This document shows positions 1-8,766 of a DNA stretch of 57,982 nt, one piece after another. Every line of letters starts with the position of its first letter. The first letter of the stretch is position 1. Both the position numbers and the translations under genes were made by a program. This stretch comes from an uncultured Bacteroidales bacterium. GTDB taxonomy: Bacteria; Bacteroidota; Bacteroidia; Bacteroidales; FEN-979. The notes under the pieces are model-generated. The model made no database searches, was not told the origin of the DNA, and saw only the letters and a list, made by a program, of their open reading frames with translations. The DNA lies in the NCBI GenBank assembly GCA_903903985.1, contig CAIVAT010000152.1, positions 1-57,982 of the forward strand. The letters run 5' to 3'.

Positions 1-2
1 AA

Positions 3-176
3 CAGGCAGGCTCTATCATTCCGATGAGATGGATCTCTCGAGCCAGCAATTTTTCGTTACAAAACATCTATGCAGAAAAAGCCATTTTAAATGGAAAACC
101 GATCGATAAGCCTTTCATAACCTATGAGCAAATAATGAGCGGAGGTGATATGAGGATTATCATGTCGAAAGAGTGA
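3..176 (+). CDS. C-terminal end of a GH92-like glycosidase (partial)
   Basis: This reading frame is open at the left edge of the window and stops with TGA at 174-176, leaving about 57 residues. The end reads like the C-terminus of glycoside hydrolase family 92 alpha-mannosidases: an N-x-Y segment, then LNGKPIDKPFITYEQI and a GG before a hydrophobic strand ending in MSKE. In that family the equivalent stretch is NIYIQ-x-A-x-LNGK, then an aromatic/hydrophobic turn and GG, closing the beta-sandwich after the catalytic domain. The catalytic domain lies outside the window, so activity cannot be judged. It converges on the next gene, with 18 bases between the two stop codons. Family assignment is by motif resemblance only. 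Confidence 0.65.
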   Translation, partial: QAGSIIPMRWISRASNFSLQNIYAEKAILNGKPIDKPFITYEQIMSGGDMRIIMSKE

Positions 177-194
177 CAGCAGCCTTTGACAAAG

Positions 195-2132
195 TCAGTT
201 TTCAATCGAATCTGCAGGAATGGGTTCTGTTTGCTTCAGTAACATTTTTGCCGGGCCTTTCAATTCAACATCGGGGACGAGTTTTGCGGCATCCCTGGAG
301 GTAATCCATCCTTTGTTCAGCATTTTTTCCGATACGAGGCGATAGAAGCCGGCGTTGGATTCACGGAGATGCCCGGAATCATCAAAAGAATATTTAAACC
401 ATTTGGGACGGGGAATGATGGAAGCCAGAAAAATTGCTTCTGCCAGCGTAAGCCTGGAGGCATCTTTGTTGAAATAATAGCGGGAAGCCTCGTTCGCACC
501 ATAGATCATGGGCCCCCATTCAATGATATTGAGGTAAACTTCGTACATCCGTTCCTTGGTGCTTAATCCCTGGTTTTCGATGAGCCATACGATCATGGCC
601 TCTTCCAGTTTGCGCGCCACTGTTTTATTCCGGCTGAGGAAGACATTTTTCACCAGTTGCATGCTGATGGTACTGCCACCACGGGCAAACCTGCCCTCCC
701 TGATGTTGGTGATGATCGATTCGCGGAAGGCGTCGGGCAAAAATCCCCGGTGCTGGTAAAAACCGCCATCCTCACTGGTAAGAACGGCCATTTGAAGGTA
801 CTCTGAAATGCGCGACAACGGACGGAAGTCGGGGTTTTCCTGCCCAACCATGAATGTTCGAACCGGCACGTCGCGATCATAGGCCGTATATAAAAACGGC
901 CCGTTGATTTTAGTCAGATCTGCATTTCCGTATGATAAAACACTGAACTGATGGCGGTCGAGGGAGGTGTAAAACCTCAACGAATCGGGAACAGAGAGGT
1001 CAACATAAAAATCAAGGGTCCATGAAAGGTTCCCTCTTACCCGGATACCGTCAAGATTGGTAAAAAGTCCCTGCGGGAAGGAAGAAAAAAGATCCTGTGC
1101 AGGGAATTGCGGTTTATGGATCTGCACTGTGATCTGTTTAAATGGTTTTGGCCGGTAGCGGATATAAGGACGAAAATCAATGTTGTTAAACGTCACCCGG
1201 CTTGAACTGTCTAATTCAGCATAGTCTGATCCGATATTTAGCAAATACCGTATTTCTGACTTCGCAAATGTCACAGTCCCGGCCGATATTCTCCGGTGAT
1301 CGACCCGCAACCCGGTCAGGGACCCAAACCCGCTGATCTGCGCCATTCCGCTGCCGCCTTCCTGTTCTGCAATGCTAAAGGCGATGGTGTCAAAGTCGAC
1401 CTGTGCATTCCATTTATAATGGATGAAAGGAAGGACGACTTTTGCTGAATCGCCTGAATAGAGCCTGAATTCAGCCATCCGGTTGCGATTATCCATTTTG
1501 CCGGCAACGATCCAGTTAGCAGCAGTGCTATCTTCCGCCACTTCGATTTTTGTTCTGAAATAATGGTCGGACAGGGTAAGCTGGCCGATGTGAAAACCCA
1601 GCCGGTGGCCGCCTGTGATACTGTTCAGGGTGAAATTCCTGATATCCAGGGAAAGTGGAATTTTATCAAAGGTGAACTGCATGATCCGGTCGATGGCGGC
1701 TGCATAATTTACCGGGCCGGTTGTTGTATCGCCTTCCTGCGGACGGCCCTGAAGTAAAAACCTGTAATTGGAGGTGCTGTCATGACTTTCAAGCAGAATA
1801 GCCGTATTGATCAGCTTTACATCGTGCAATGCAATGCGGTCGGCCAGCAGTTTGAGGATGCCGAAGGAGGCATAGGCTGAATCGACTTTGAATAAAGTGT
1901 CGCCCTGGTGAGGTTTGAGGCTGATCCCGGTTACAAGGATGGATGCCAGCCCCTGTATCCTGACTTTGGAAATCGTCAGGGTCGCCTGGTTGGATTTATT
2001 AAAATGGTCGATGCGCCGATGAAGGTACCAGCTCACGATAGGAGAACGGAGGATAAAGGAGGCCAGCATAAAAATAACCACCCCCAGCAGCAGGTAACGC
2101 AGGCCCTGTTGAAGTTTTCCGCCTGGGGTCAT
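195..2132 (-). CDS. Glycosyltransferase 51 (peptidoglycan polymerase-like) protein with large AsmA-like N-terminal domain
   Basis: The C-terminal third (about residues 430-620) is a GT51 transglycosylase domain. It has the catalytic-Glu segment TSEDGGFYQHRGF, then GGSTISMQLVKN and the YLNIIEWG motif, as in monofunctional MtgA and class A PBPs, which polymerise lipid II glycan chains in the periplasm. No transpeptidase domain follows. The N-terminus has one membrane anchor (about residues 14-32), then some 380 residues of beta-rich sequence resembling AsmA-type periplasmic domains, which MtgA lacks (MtgA is about 240 residues). The ATG at 2132 is preferred; a TTG at 2156 would add eight residues. 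It lies just downstream of the BamA-like gene, probably in one operon. The GT51 call is firm; the N-terminal domain call is inference. Confidence 0.85.
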   Translation of the reverse strand: MTPGGKLQQGLRYLLLGVVIFMLASFILRSPIVSWYLHRRIDHFNKSNQATLTISKVRIQGLASILVTGISLKPHQGDTLFKVDSAYASFGILKLLADRIALHDVKLINTAILLESHDSTSNYRFLLQGRPQEGDTTTGPVNYAAAIDRIMQFTFDKIPLSLDIRNFTLNSITGGHRLGFHIGQLTLSDHYFRTKIEVAEDSTAANWIVAGKMDNRNRMAEFRLYSGDSAKVVLPFIHYKWNAQVDFDTIAFSIAEQEGGSGMAQISGFGSLTGLRVDHRRISAGTVTFAKSEIRYLLNIGSDYAELDSSSRVTFNNIDFRPYIRYRPKPFKQITVQIHKPQFPAQDLFSSFPQGLFTNLDGIRVRGNLSWTLDFYVDLSVPDSLRFYTSLDRHQFSVLSYGNADLTKINGPFLYTAYDRDVPVRTFMVGQENPDFRPLSRISEYLQMAVLTSEDGGFYQHRGFLPDAFRESIITNIREGRFARGGSTISMQLVKNVFLSRNKTVARKLEEAMIVWLIENQGLSTKERMYEVYLNIIEWGPMIYGANEASRYYFNKDASRLTLAEAIFLASIIPRPKWFKYSFDDSGHLRESNAGFYRLVSEKMLNKGWITSRDAAKLVPDVELKGPAKMLLKQTEPIPADSIEN

Positions 2133-2167
2133 GAATCTTCGAAAAAGTGAATGCAAAATACTTTTAT

Positions 2168-3514
2168 TTAGAAAATATTCCCTATCCCGATGTATAGTCC
2201 GCTGGTCCCATCCTGTTTGTCCAATGTCCTCCCATAGTCGACAGAAATGATGAAATTGTCGTTGATGGCAACGCGAAGTCCCATTCCTGTTCCCAGGTGC
2301 AACCGGTCATGGCTTGCATTGAAAAAAAAGGCTTTCTGATCTTCCGGCAGCACATTCGCATAAAGTTCATGGTCCTGCACCACCATTCCGCCATCAAGGA
2401 ATGCAGTAAGACCAAGATAGAGATTTTGTTTCAACACCACCGATTTGAAAAATTTCCACCGCAGTTCGATATTGCCAAAAGCCACACCATCGCCGGTGAT
2501 CCTGTTCCTCAGCACGCCCCTGATGGTACGGGCGCCTCCCAGGCCGTCGGGCCTGGTTGTGAGGCTGTAGGAACTGTAGAGGTAGGGCATGATGTAGTAA
2601 GGCGTGGAACCTCCGATGGTTCCCTGGTAACTCACCTGGTATGCCGTTACCAGCTTTTGTTTAACCAATGAAATATATTGCCGGTGCGTTATGGCAAGTT
2701 TCACAAAGGCATAGGGGTTATTTCCAAGGAAGGAAGGGGCGCTGAGCAACAAAGCTTCCGACCAGATGCCTTTGTTAGGGGCCGCTTCATTGTCGCGGGT
2801 GTCGTAGATCAGCCCGGTTTTGAGGTAAATGGTGGTTCCGCCCTTTTTCTCATCCTGACGAATCCACTGGTAGTTCACGTAACAGTCGTATAAAAGCGCC
2901 GTGTCGGGCAATTTTTCATCTTCAGGTTTTCCTTTGTTAATGCGGGCAATGTCAACTGTTCCGGTTTGAATCCCGAAGATGTTGATCCCTGCCAGCCATC
3001 TCAGTTTTTGCCCGAGGATCGGTCCCTGGAAATCGGCCATTACGCGGTACATCCTGCGTTCCTGTTTATAAAAAACCCGGGTAAGGTAATCGGCAGAACC
3101 CTGTTCGGTTACCGAAGGCCGGTAGTTCGCTTCATACCCGTTGAAACCATAAAAATCGAGCGCCCTGTCGGGGAGATAATCGAAATCGGCGGTAACCCGT
3201 ATTCCGCCGGGGATGAGGTATTTAGAATCGTAAAACAACTGGTAAACGGCACTGCCTTTGGTAAACCAGGAGCATTCAGCGTATACAGTATGCTTGTATT
3301 CGGGATAAGTGGAGCCATCGCCGTAATAAAAAACCTGCCCCAGTACGCCAAGTTGCAAACCCATGTCGGCATCGTAACCCACCACCGGTAACCCTGCCCA
3401 TGTCCAGCCGGTCTTCTTTTTCTCATTCAACGGCAATGATGATGAATCGGCCTGGGAAAATACACCCGGGCTGAACTGGATGAACATAACCAATGCAAGC
3501 AAAAGAATTCGCAT
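2168..3514 (-). CDS. BamA/TamA-like outer-membrane beta-barrel protein
   Basis: This 448-residue protein has a signal peptide (hydrophobic core about residues 3-19, cleavage near FSQA). The rest is alternating amphipathic strands typical of an Omp85-family barrel. The segment GGARTIRGVLRNRITGDG resembles the conserved (V/I)RG loop of BamA/TamA barrels, and the chain ends in Phe, as expected for recognition by the Bam complex. It lacks the several POTRA domains of BamA itself, so it is a short surface-antigen-type barrel rather than the main assembly factor. The GT51 gene follows after a few tens of bases on the same strand, hinting at a shared envelope role. Substrate is unknown. Confidence 0.8.
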   Translation of the reverse strand: MRILLLALVMFIQFSPGVFSQADSSSLPLNEKKKTGWTWAGLPVVGYDADMGLQLGVLGQVFYYGDGSTYPEYKHTVYAECSWFTKGSAVYQLFYDSKYLIPGGIRVTADFDYLPDRALDFYGFNGYEANYRPSVTEQGSADYLTRVFYKQERRMYRVMADFQGPILGQKLRWLAGINIFGIQTGTVDIARINKGKPEDEKLPDTALLYDCYVNYQWIRQDEKKGGTTIYLKTGLIYDTRDNEAAPNKGIWSEALLLSAPSFLGNNPYAFVKLAITHRQYISLVKQKLVTAYQVSYQGTIGGSTPYYIMPYLYSSYSLTTRPDGLGGARTIRGVLRNRITGDGVAFGNIELRWKFFKSVVLKQNLYLGLTAFLDGGMVVQDHELYANVLPEDQKAFFFNASHDRLHLGTGMGLRVAINDNFIISVDYGRTLDKQDGTSGLYIGIGNIF

Positions 3515-3563
3515 GGTTAAAATTATTCTTTTTTTTGAATATAGCGCACCAGATTATTAAAAT

Positions 3564-3708
3564 ACCTCACCCTGACCTTCTCCTGAAGGAGAGGGAATTC
3601 CCCTTCTCCTTCAGGAGAAGGGGTCAGGGGATGAGGTCCCATTGTAACCTCTTCTACGGGTGAGGGAATTCCCCTTCTCCTTCAGGAGAAGGGGTTAGGG
3701 GATGAGGT
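3564..3708. repeat. Duplicated palindromic G/C-rich element
   Basis: A 74-bp inverted repeat spans 3564-3637, with ends ACCTCA and TGAGGT, paired arms built on TTCTCCT/AGGAGAA, and GAATTC at the centre. Its right half is repeated at 3662-3708: the 47 bases 3591-3637 and 3662-3708 differ at one position. The RNA could form a long hairpin on either strand. The second copy runs into the 3' end of the next gene and supplies its stop codon. Similar G/C-rich palindromes occur at 8681-8765, 11905-11947 and 52303-52350. No transposase is present, so a non-autonomous REP or MITE-like repeat is the likely class. Confidence 0.85.
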
Positions 3709-4650
3709 ATGCTTTGAGCGTGAATGCCGGTTTTCCGGCCTCAACCTGTAAACCAGATACAGCAATGCCGGAATGGCCAGCCCGCTCACAAGGATCAGGA
3801 AAGCATTTTCCGTTGAACCGAAATCTTCATAAGAGCCCTTTAAAATACCTTGCTGGATGAGATATGCAACGATTACTGCTGAAGCATTGTTAATAAAATG
3901 AGCGCAAACCGGCACCCATAGCGAACCGGACCAGTAAAACAGGTACCCGAACATGACCCCCAGCATCATCCGGGGGAAAAACCCATAAAACTGCATGTGC
4001 ATGGCTGAAAAGAGGAATGCAGAAATGAAAATGGCGAAATGAATATTGCCCAGCCACTCTTTGAGCAGGCGTTGCAGCAAACCACGGAACATGAATTCCT
4101 CGCCGATGGCCGGCAGCACTGCGATCATGATCATGTTGAACAGGAATCCGGCGAAAGTGGGCATGTTCATGAAGGCATTGGTCAGCTTTGCCGCTTCATC
4201 CTCGGTGGCTTTCATCCAATCCTCCATCCCCTTCAGGAATGCAGGAAGTTTCATTGATTCGTTTGCGGTAATCATCCAGTTGATAAATGGAACGGATGCA
4301 AACATCAGTACCAGGGTAATGAGATAAACGGCCTGGCGCGAAGGTTTGTCGAGGCAAAGATAGCGCAAGCTGCTTCGTTCAAAAAAGAAACCGGCGAGCA
4401 TGGCCGGGATGATGAACAGGCCGAAGGACTGGATCACCTGAAAATACTGCAGCAACGGGAGGGTTTTGACATTGGTAAGGTCCGACATTGAAGAGATGAG
4501 GTCTTTCATTCCGATCCCGAAAAGGGGCCACGCCAGCAACATCCCCAGTAAAAAGGCAGCAGCAAAGCATGAGATCACCAGTAAAATTGAAAAGAGGATG
4601 CGGGTGAACGGGGTCAGGCTTTCGAGGAGGGGTTGTTTGCTGTTGTCCAC
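3682..4650 (-). CDS. CPBP-family intramembrane metalloprotease (CAAX protease-like)
   Basis: This is a 322-residue polytopic membrane protein with about eight hydrophobic segments. It carries the CPBP signature: EEFMFRG at about residues 184-190 (motif EExxxR), HMQFYGFFPRMMLG at about 218 and HFINNA at about 250 (HxxxN/B). In this family these residues form the intramembrane active site that cleaves prenylated proteins, bacteriocin-like peptides or other unknown substrates. The start is GTG. The last eight codons (TSSPNPFS) and the stop lie inside the palindromic repeat, so the native C-terminus was probably replaced when the repeat arrived. It is divergent from dusB, with five bases to the first possible dusB start. 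The substrate cannot be predicted. Confidence 0.88.
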   Translation of the reverse strand: MDNSKQPLLESLTPFTRILFSILLVISCFAAAFLLGMLLAWPLFGIGMKDLISSMSDLTNVKTLPLLQYFQVIQSFGLFIIPAMLAGFFFERSSLRYLCLDKPSRQAVYLITLVLMFASVPFINWMITANESMKLPAFLKGMEDWMKATEDEAAKLTNAFMNMPTFAGFLFNMIMIAVLPAIGEEFMFRGLLQRLLKEWLGNIHFAIFISAFLFSAMHMQFYGFFPRMMLGVMFGYLFYWSGSLWVPVCAHFINNASAVIVAYLIQQGILKGSYEDFGSTENAFLILVSGLAIPALLYLVYRLRPENRHSRSKHTSSPNPFS

Positions 4651-4660
4651 GGATTTTGGC

Positions 4661-4668
4661 TATTTTTG
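4661..4668 (+). promoter_or_regulatory. Bacteroidota-type promoter for dusB
   Basis: TATTTTTG matches the TAnnTTTG -7 consensus. A TTTG at 4636-4639 gives a -33 box with a 21-base spacer. Transcription would begin near 4673, just before the TTG start at 4686. Confidence 0.6.
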
Positions 4669-4685
4669 TGCTAAATTACCATATT

Positions 4686-5681
4686 TTGCCAAAGATCGGA
4701 AAAATTGACCTGGGTGCTTTCCCGCTTATTCTTGCGCCCATGGAGGATGTCACTGATTCGCCATTTCGCGTGATCTGCAAACAGCATGGTGCGGATGTGC
4801 TGGTCACCGAGTTCATTGCTGCCGAAGGATTGATCCGTGATGCCGAAAAAAGCAACAACAAGATGCGGTTTGAGCCGGCAGAGCGGCCCATAGGAATCCA
4901 GATCTTTGGTGAAAATGTTGAATCGATGATGAAAGCCGCGGAAGTGGCAGAGGCTGCATCTCCCGATTTCATCGACCTGAATTTCGGGTGCCCGGTACGC
5001 AAGATCGTGATGAAGGGAGGAGGTGCCGCGTTGTTGCAGGATATCCCGAAGATGATCCGGATGACCGAAGCGGTGGTGAAATCAACCAGCTTGCCGGTGA
5101 CGGTGAAAACCCGCCTGGGATGGGATGAAGCGCACAAAGATATCGTTGATATCGCCGAACGCCTGCAGGACGTGGGAATCAGTGCCATTGCCATCCATGG
5201 CCGAACACGGTCGCAGCTTTATGGTGGCGAGGCTGACTGGACGCTCATCGGCGAGGTGAAGAACAACCCATACATGAAAATTCCCGTTTTTGGCAATGGG
5301 GATGTCGATTCAGGGCCGAAAGCGGAAGAAATGAAAAACCGGTACGGTGTCGATGGTATTTTGATCGGCCGCGCGGCTACGGGAAATCCATGGATCTTCC
5401 GTGAAATAAAATCCTGGCTTTCCGGCCATGTTCTGCCGCCGCCACCCACCATTGCCGAGCGGGTTGCGACCGTTCGCCAGCACCTTGAAACCTCGATCCC
5501 GTACAAAGGCGAACGCACCACCTTGTTTGAGATACGCAAACTCTACAGTGGTTACTTTCGTGGAATTCCCAATTTCAAAGCGTGGCGGATGAAGATCGTG
5601 ACGGCGGAATCAACCGAGAAGGTTCTGGAAATCCTTGATCAGATTGAACAGACTAGTTCAATTACTTCTGATCTGAAATAA
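4686..5681 (+). CDS. dusB: tRNA-dihydrouridine synthase, DusB type
   Basis: This flavoenzyme reduces uridines in the tRNA D-loop with NAD(P)H. It shows the FMN-binding start LILAPMEDVTDSPFR, the NFGCPVRK segment with the catalytic Cys (about residue 101), the IHGRTRSQLY motif, GNGDVDSG and GRAATGNPWIF. The 332-residue length from 4686 fits DusB. The TTG at 4686 is preferred over the TTG at 4656 because the earlier one lies upstream of the -7 box at 4661, and because MPKIGKIDLG resembles the start of bacteroidete homologues. The CPBP gene is divergent upstream and the AsmA-like gene converges downstream. Confidence 0.95.
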   Translation: MPKIGKIDLGAFPLILAPMEDVTDSPFRVICKQHGADVLVTEFIAAEGLIRDAEKSNNKMRFEPAERPIGIQIFGENVESMMKAAEVAEAASPDFIDLNFGCPVRKIVMKGGGAALLQDIPKMIRMTEAVVKSTSLPVTVKTRLGWDEAHKDIVDIAERLQDVGISAIAIHGRTRSQLYGGEADWTLIGEVKNNPYMKIPVFGNGDVDSGPKAEEMKNRYGVDGILIGRAATGNPWIFREIKSWLSGHVLPPPPTIAERVATVRQHLETSIPYKGERTTLFEIRKLYSGYFRGIPNFKAWRMKIVTAESTEKVLEILDQIEQTSSITSDLK

Positions 5682-5745
5682 ACCTTGTTCTCATAGGTAT
5701 TTCCCTTTGGGGTTTTCATGCAGATTAGCGCAGAAAAGGGATTTA

Positions 5746-8637
5746 TTATTTCTGTTCCGGTTCGTCTTCATCCCCGGCATCGTCTTTGGCGTTCTTGATC
5801 CGGTCGAGCATCTCTTTCGGCAGTTCATCGGTGTAGTCCGACTCCTTCGTTTCGTCTGATTCTTTTCCGCGGCCATACCTGATCTTCAGATTGTCCATGG
5901 TCCCCGTTATTTTCATGGGAATGCCGATGATCCCAAAGGGTCCCATTCCAAGCCGGATTTTAAGATTCAGCTTGTTGTCGAAAGTGGTGGTTCCCGAAAT
6001 CTTCACCCGGATCCCTTTCACTTTAAACTTAAATTGTTCAAGGGTGACGGTGTTGTTTTTGATTGTGGATTTTATATCGACCTTTGATAGGTCAGGATTA
6101 CTGATTCCCTCTTTCTGCGTGCCTTTGCTGATGTCGTTAAAGAGTTTGAGCCCGTAAACTTTGATTTTTTTAATCGAGAAAACCCCGCCTCCTTCCAGCG
6201 ACGGCAAAACCGGGAACATTTCCGCATTGAGCATGCCTTTCACGCTGTAATCCATGGAAACGAGTCCTTCGGCTTTTCCCGCCGAAGGGGCCATTTCACG
6301 GATCATGGCGACCTCGTTGTAAGCCCGTTTGATGTCGAAGTCATCGGCTTTGATATGAAAATCAAAGAATCCCTTTACCGGGGTAACGCTGCCATATGTA
6401 GCGTCCATGTTTACTTTGCACCCGATCATGTTGAAATTGGTTTCTTTGAGCACCAGGATTCCTTCTTTCAGGTCGATTGCTCCTTTCAGGTCTTTGATTT
6501 CAAGTCCCTGGAACGAGGTTTTCTTTACCTCAGCCTTGAAATCGATGTCGAGGTCGCGCGGAATGATGACCACGCCGGTTTCGGTTTTTTTTGTTTCCGA
6601 TATGGCCGAGTCAACTGCAGCAAGGGCCATGAATTCATCCACGTTGATGAAACTGGAATTCAGCTGAAAATCGCCCTGGAGGGTTTTCCCCTGTGAAAGA
6701 AGGTAGCTGATGGTGTTTTTTATAAACCCTTTCAACCGGAAATCGGAAGCGCCATAAGTTGCCAGGAAGTTGTCAAACCAGATCTTGTCCTGGTCAAACC
6801 TGAAATCGCCTGTTTTAATGATGAATGGCCTTGGGTATGCTTCGGCGGATAATGCGATATCACGCAATTTCAGGGTGCCATGGTTATTTAACTTCTCAAC
6901 CCTGCCGGCAACGGCATCGCTTTGCCTTCCTTGCAGCGAAAGGTCGGTTTCAATATATCCATCCAGGTCAAGCCCTTTCTGAGAAAAGACCTGGTAAACC
7001 TTCCCCAGGTCGATGACCCCTTTCGATTGAACCTGGTAACGCATGTCGTCAAAATTTTCAAGCGTGGCGTTCAGGGTAAACGGTTTCCCTTCAAAATCAA
7101 AATTCAGGGGTTTGATGTTTACGATCAGGTCTTTCATGGTTCCCGAGTGGTTGACCACTTCTGTGATCATCTCAATCTTTTCCAGCGGGTGGGGGTAATA
7201 GCTGGTTTTCACCGAACCCTCTTTCATGCTGATGACGGCGGTAGTAACCGGGAACATCTTCTTTTCAGGGGCGTAATTTCCTTTCACCTTCACATCCAGG
7301 GAGAGCATCCCGGCAAGACTGATGCTGTCTATCGGAACGACCTGTTTCAGTTCGGCCAGGTTGACGCTGCCGGAGAGGTTGGCTTCGATGGGGATATCTT
7401 TCAGGCTTTTCATCCTGAAAAAGCCCGTGATCTTATTTTTCAGGAAAGCCGCCTGCAGGTTTTCCAGTTGTACGTTGATGTTTTTATAGTCGTTGTCGGG
7501 GCACGAGGCATTGAGAGAGAAATTAATATTATTCAGCGACTGAGGCAGGCTGGCATATTTCAGGTATCCTCCGGAAAGCTTTGTCATCAGGTCGAATTTC
7601 GGAATGCTCTGGATGACCGTATCTGTTTCGTTCCGTATCCCTTTTTTCACCGGTCCGGTGATATAGGATCCCTCGGCATTGAGGTTGAGTACATAGACAC
7701 CTTTGACAGCTACTGTTTTAACATCCAGGGCTTTGGCCCACTTTGCCAGGTCGACGCTGGCGTTGACTTTTGCGAAAAGCCACATCGTTGTACCTTGCCT
7801 GATCTTGAACCGGGCACTGAGAAACTCCTTTTCCATGACCGACAAAAAGTTCAGGTTCACCTGGTACCCATCCTTTTCAAAATTAAATTTCCCGCTGAAC
7901 TGCAATGGTATATCCTTGATTTTCAGGTCGTTCTTTTCAAAATATACAGAGAGGTCCCTGCTGTTGACTTTGGTGGATAAGTTGGCTGTAACCGGCTTGG
8001 CGTCAATAATTTTACGATGATCGTATACCAGGTCAAGTGAATCAATTTTTACGTTGGATGAAATGTTAAAAAAATTGCTGGTAATGCTGCTGGTCCCGGC
8101 ATAATTGAGCCCGTTTGCAACGACACGGACGGGAATAGTCGGGTCGGCATATACCACCTGGCAGTTTTTAAAAATGATGTGTTCGATATTGAGTTCGGCT
8201 CCGGGAGCGGACGTGGTATCAGTAGAAACGGAAGCACTTCCGGTTGATTGATATACATTGTAATTGGCGGCTCCCAGGTTATTGTAAAGAATGTTTATTT
8301 TTGCTTTTTCAAAATAGATCCGGGTGATCCGGATGGTTTTCCCAAAGAGGCTTTTCACATCCACGCCAAAGGCGATCTCCTTTGCACTGATAAGGGTGTC
8401 ATGGTCGAACGGGGCCGATGATTTCAGTGAAAATTCGGTAAGGGTAAGGCTGAGGTTCGGGAAATGGCTGAAGAAGGAGAGGTGCATGTCTGTGAAATTC
8501 AACTCGCTTTTGAGTGTGCGGTTGGCAAGGCTTTTCACCTCCTTTTTGATCCTGTCCTGGAAAAGCAGTGGTGTCAGAATAAGGATCAGGAGGAAGGTCA
8601 GGAGGATTATTCCTGCTATTTTCAGGGCTTTTTTCAT
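5746..8637 (-). CDS. AsmA-family periplasmic/inner-membrane protein
   Basis: The protein has 963 residues. An N-terminal membrane anchor (about residues 7-25, rich in Ile and Leu) is followed by the AsmA N-terminal pattern of a basic stretch and FTDMHLSFFSHFPNLSLTLTEFSL. Long repeats of beta strands follow, with IKG and KVKG-like turns. The C-terminal 40 residues are highly charged and probably disordered. AsmA-family proteins are bridge-like factors tied to outer-membrane lipid or protein homeostasis; the precise role in Bacteroidota is not established. The gene converges with dusB, leaving 64 bases that contain a TCCCTTT/AAAGGGA inverted repeat. Upstream lies a G/C-rich palindromic element at 8681-8765. 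Confidence 0.85.
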   Translation of the reverse strand: MKKALKIAGIILLTFLLILILTPLLFQDRIKKEVKSLANRTLKSELNFTDMHLSFFSHFPNLSLTLTEFSLKSSAPFDHDTLISAKEIAFGVDVKSLFGKTIRITRIYFEKAKINILYNNLGAANYNVYQSTGSASVSTDTTSAPGAELNIEHIIFKNCQVVYADPTIPVRVVANGLNYAGTSSITSNFFNISSNVKIDSLDLVYDHRKIIDAKPVTANLSTKVNSRDLSVYFEKNDLKIKDIPLQFSGKFNFEKDGYQVNLNFLSVMEKEFLSARFKIRQGTTMWLFAKVNASVDLAKWAKALDVKTVAVKGVYVLNLNAEGSYITGPVKKGIRNETDTVIQSIPKFDLMTKLSGGYLKYASLPQSLNNINFSLNASCPDNDYKNINVQLENLQAAFLKNKITGFFRMKSLKDIPIEANLSGSVNLAELKQVVPIDSISLAGMLSLDVKVKGNYAPEKKMFPVTTAVISMKEGSVKTSYYPHPLEKIEMITEVVNHSGTMKDLIVNIKPLNFDFEGKPFTLNATLENFDDMRYQVQSKGVIDLGKVYQVFSQKGLDLDGYIETDLSLQGRQSDAVAGRVEKLNNHGTLKLRDIALSAEAYPRPFIIKTGDFRFDQDKIWFDNFLATYGASDFRLKGFIKNTISYLLSQGKTLQGDFQLNSSFINVDEFMALAAVDSAISETKKTETGVVIIPRDLDIDFKAEVKKTSFQGLEIKDLKGAIDLKEGILVLKETNFNMIGCKVNMDATYGSVTPVKGFFDFHIKADDFDIKRAYNEVAMIREMAPSAGKAEGLVSMDYSVKGMLNAEMFPVLPSLEGGGVFSIKKIKVYGLKLFNDISKGTQKEGISNPDLSKVDIKSTIKNNTVTLEQFKFKVKGIRVKISGTTTFDNKLNLKIRLGMGPFGIIGIPMKITGTMDNLKIRYGRGKESDETKESDYTDELPKEMLDRIKNAKDDAGDEDEPEQK

Positions 8638-8680
8638 GATTGTTGAATATGGCAGGTCAAATTATTAAAGTTTTTCAAAG

Positions 8681-8765
8681 TACCCCATCCCCCCTGACCC
8701 CCTTCCCCACCAAGGGAAGGGGGAGAAAGTCCCTTCCTTTGTGGGGAGGGATTTAGGGTGGGGTA
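8681..8765. repeat. G/C-rich palindromic intergenic element
   Basis: The element begins TACCCCATCC and ends GGGTGGGGTA, forming imperfect terminal inverted repeats. Inside are paired CCCTTCC/GGAAGGG arms. It fills nearly all the space between the stop codon of the conserved hypothetical gene (8767) and the AsmA gene start, and belongs with the elements at 3564, 11905 and 52303. Confidence 0.75.
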
Positions 8766-8766
8766 A

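Noticed and set aside
3564..3708. Insertion sequence
   Set aside because: There are inverted ends but no transposase gene and only about 145 bases, so a non-autonomous repeat fits better.
6922..7980. Long plus-strand frame opposite the AsmA-like gene
   Set aside because: It is fully antisense to a 963-residue gene with clear family features, and its composition (many His, Phe and Gln) is what the opposite strand of that gene would give.
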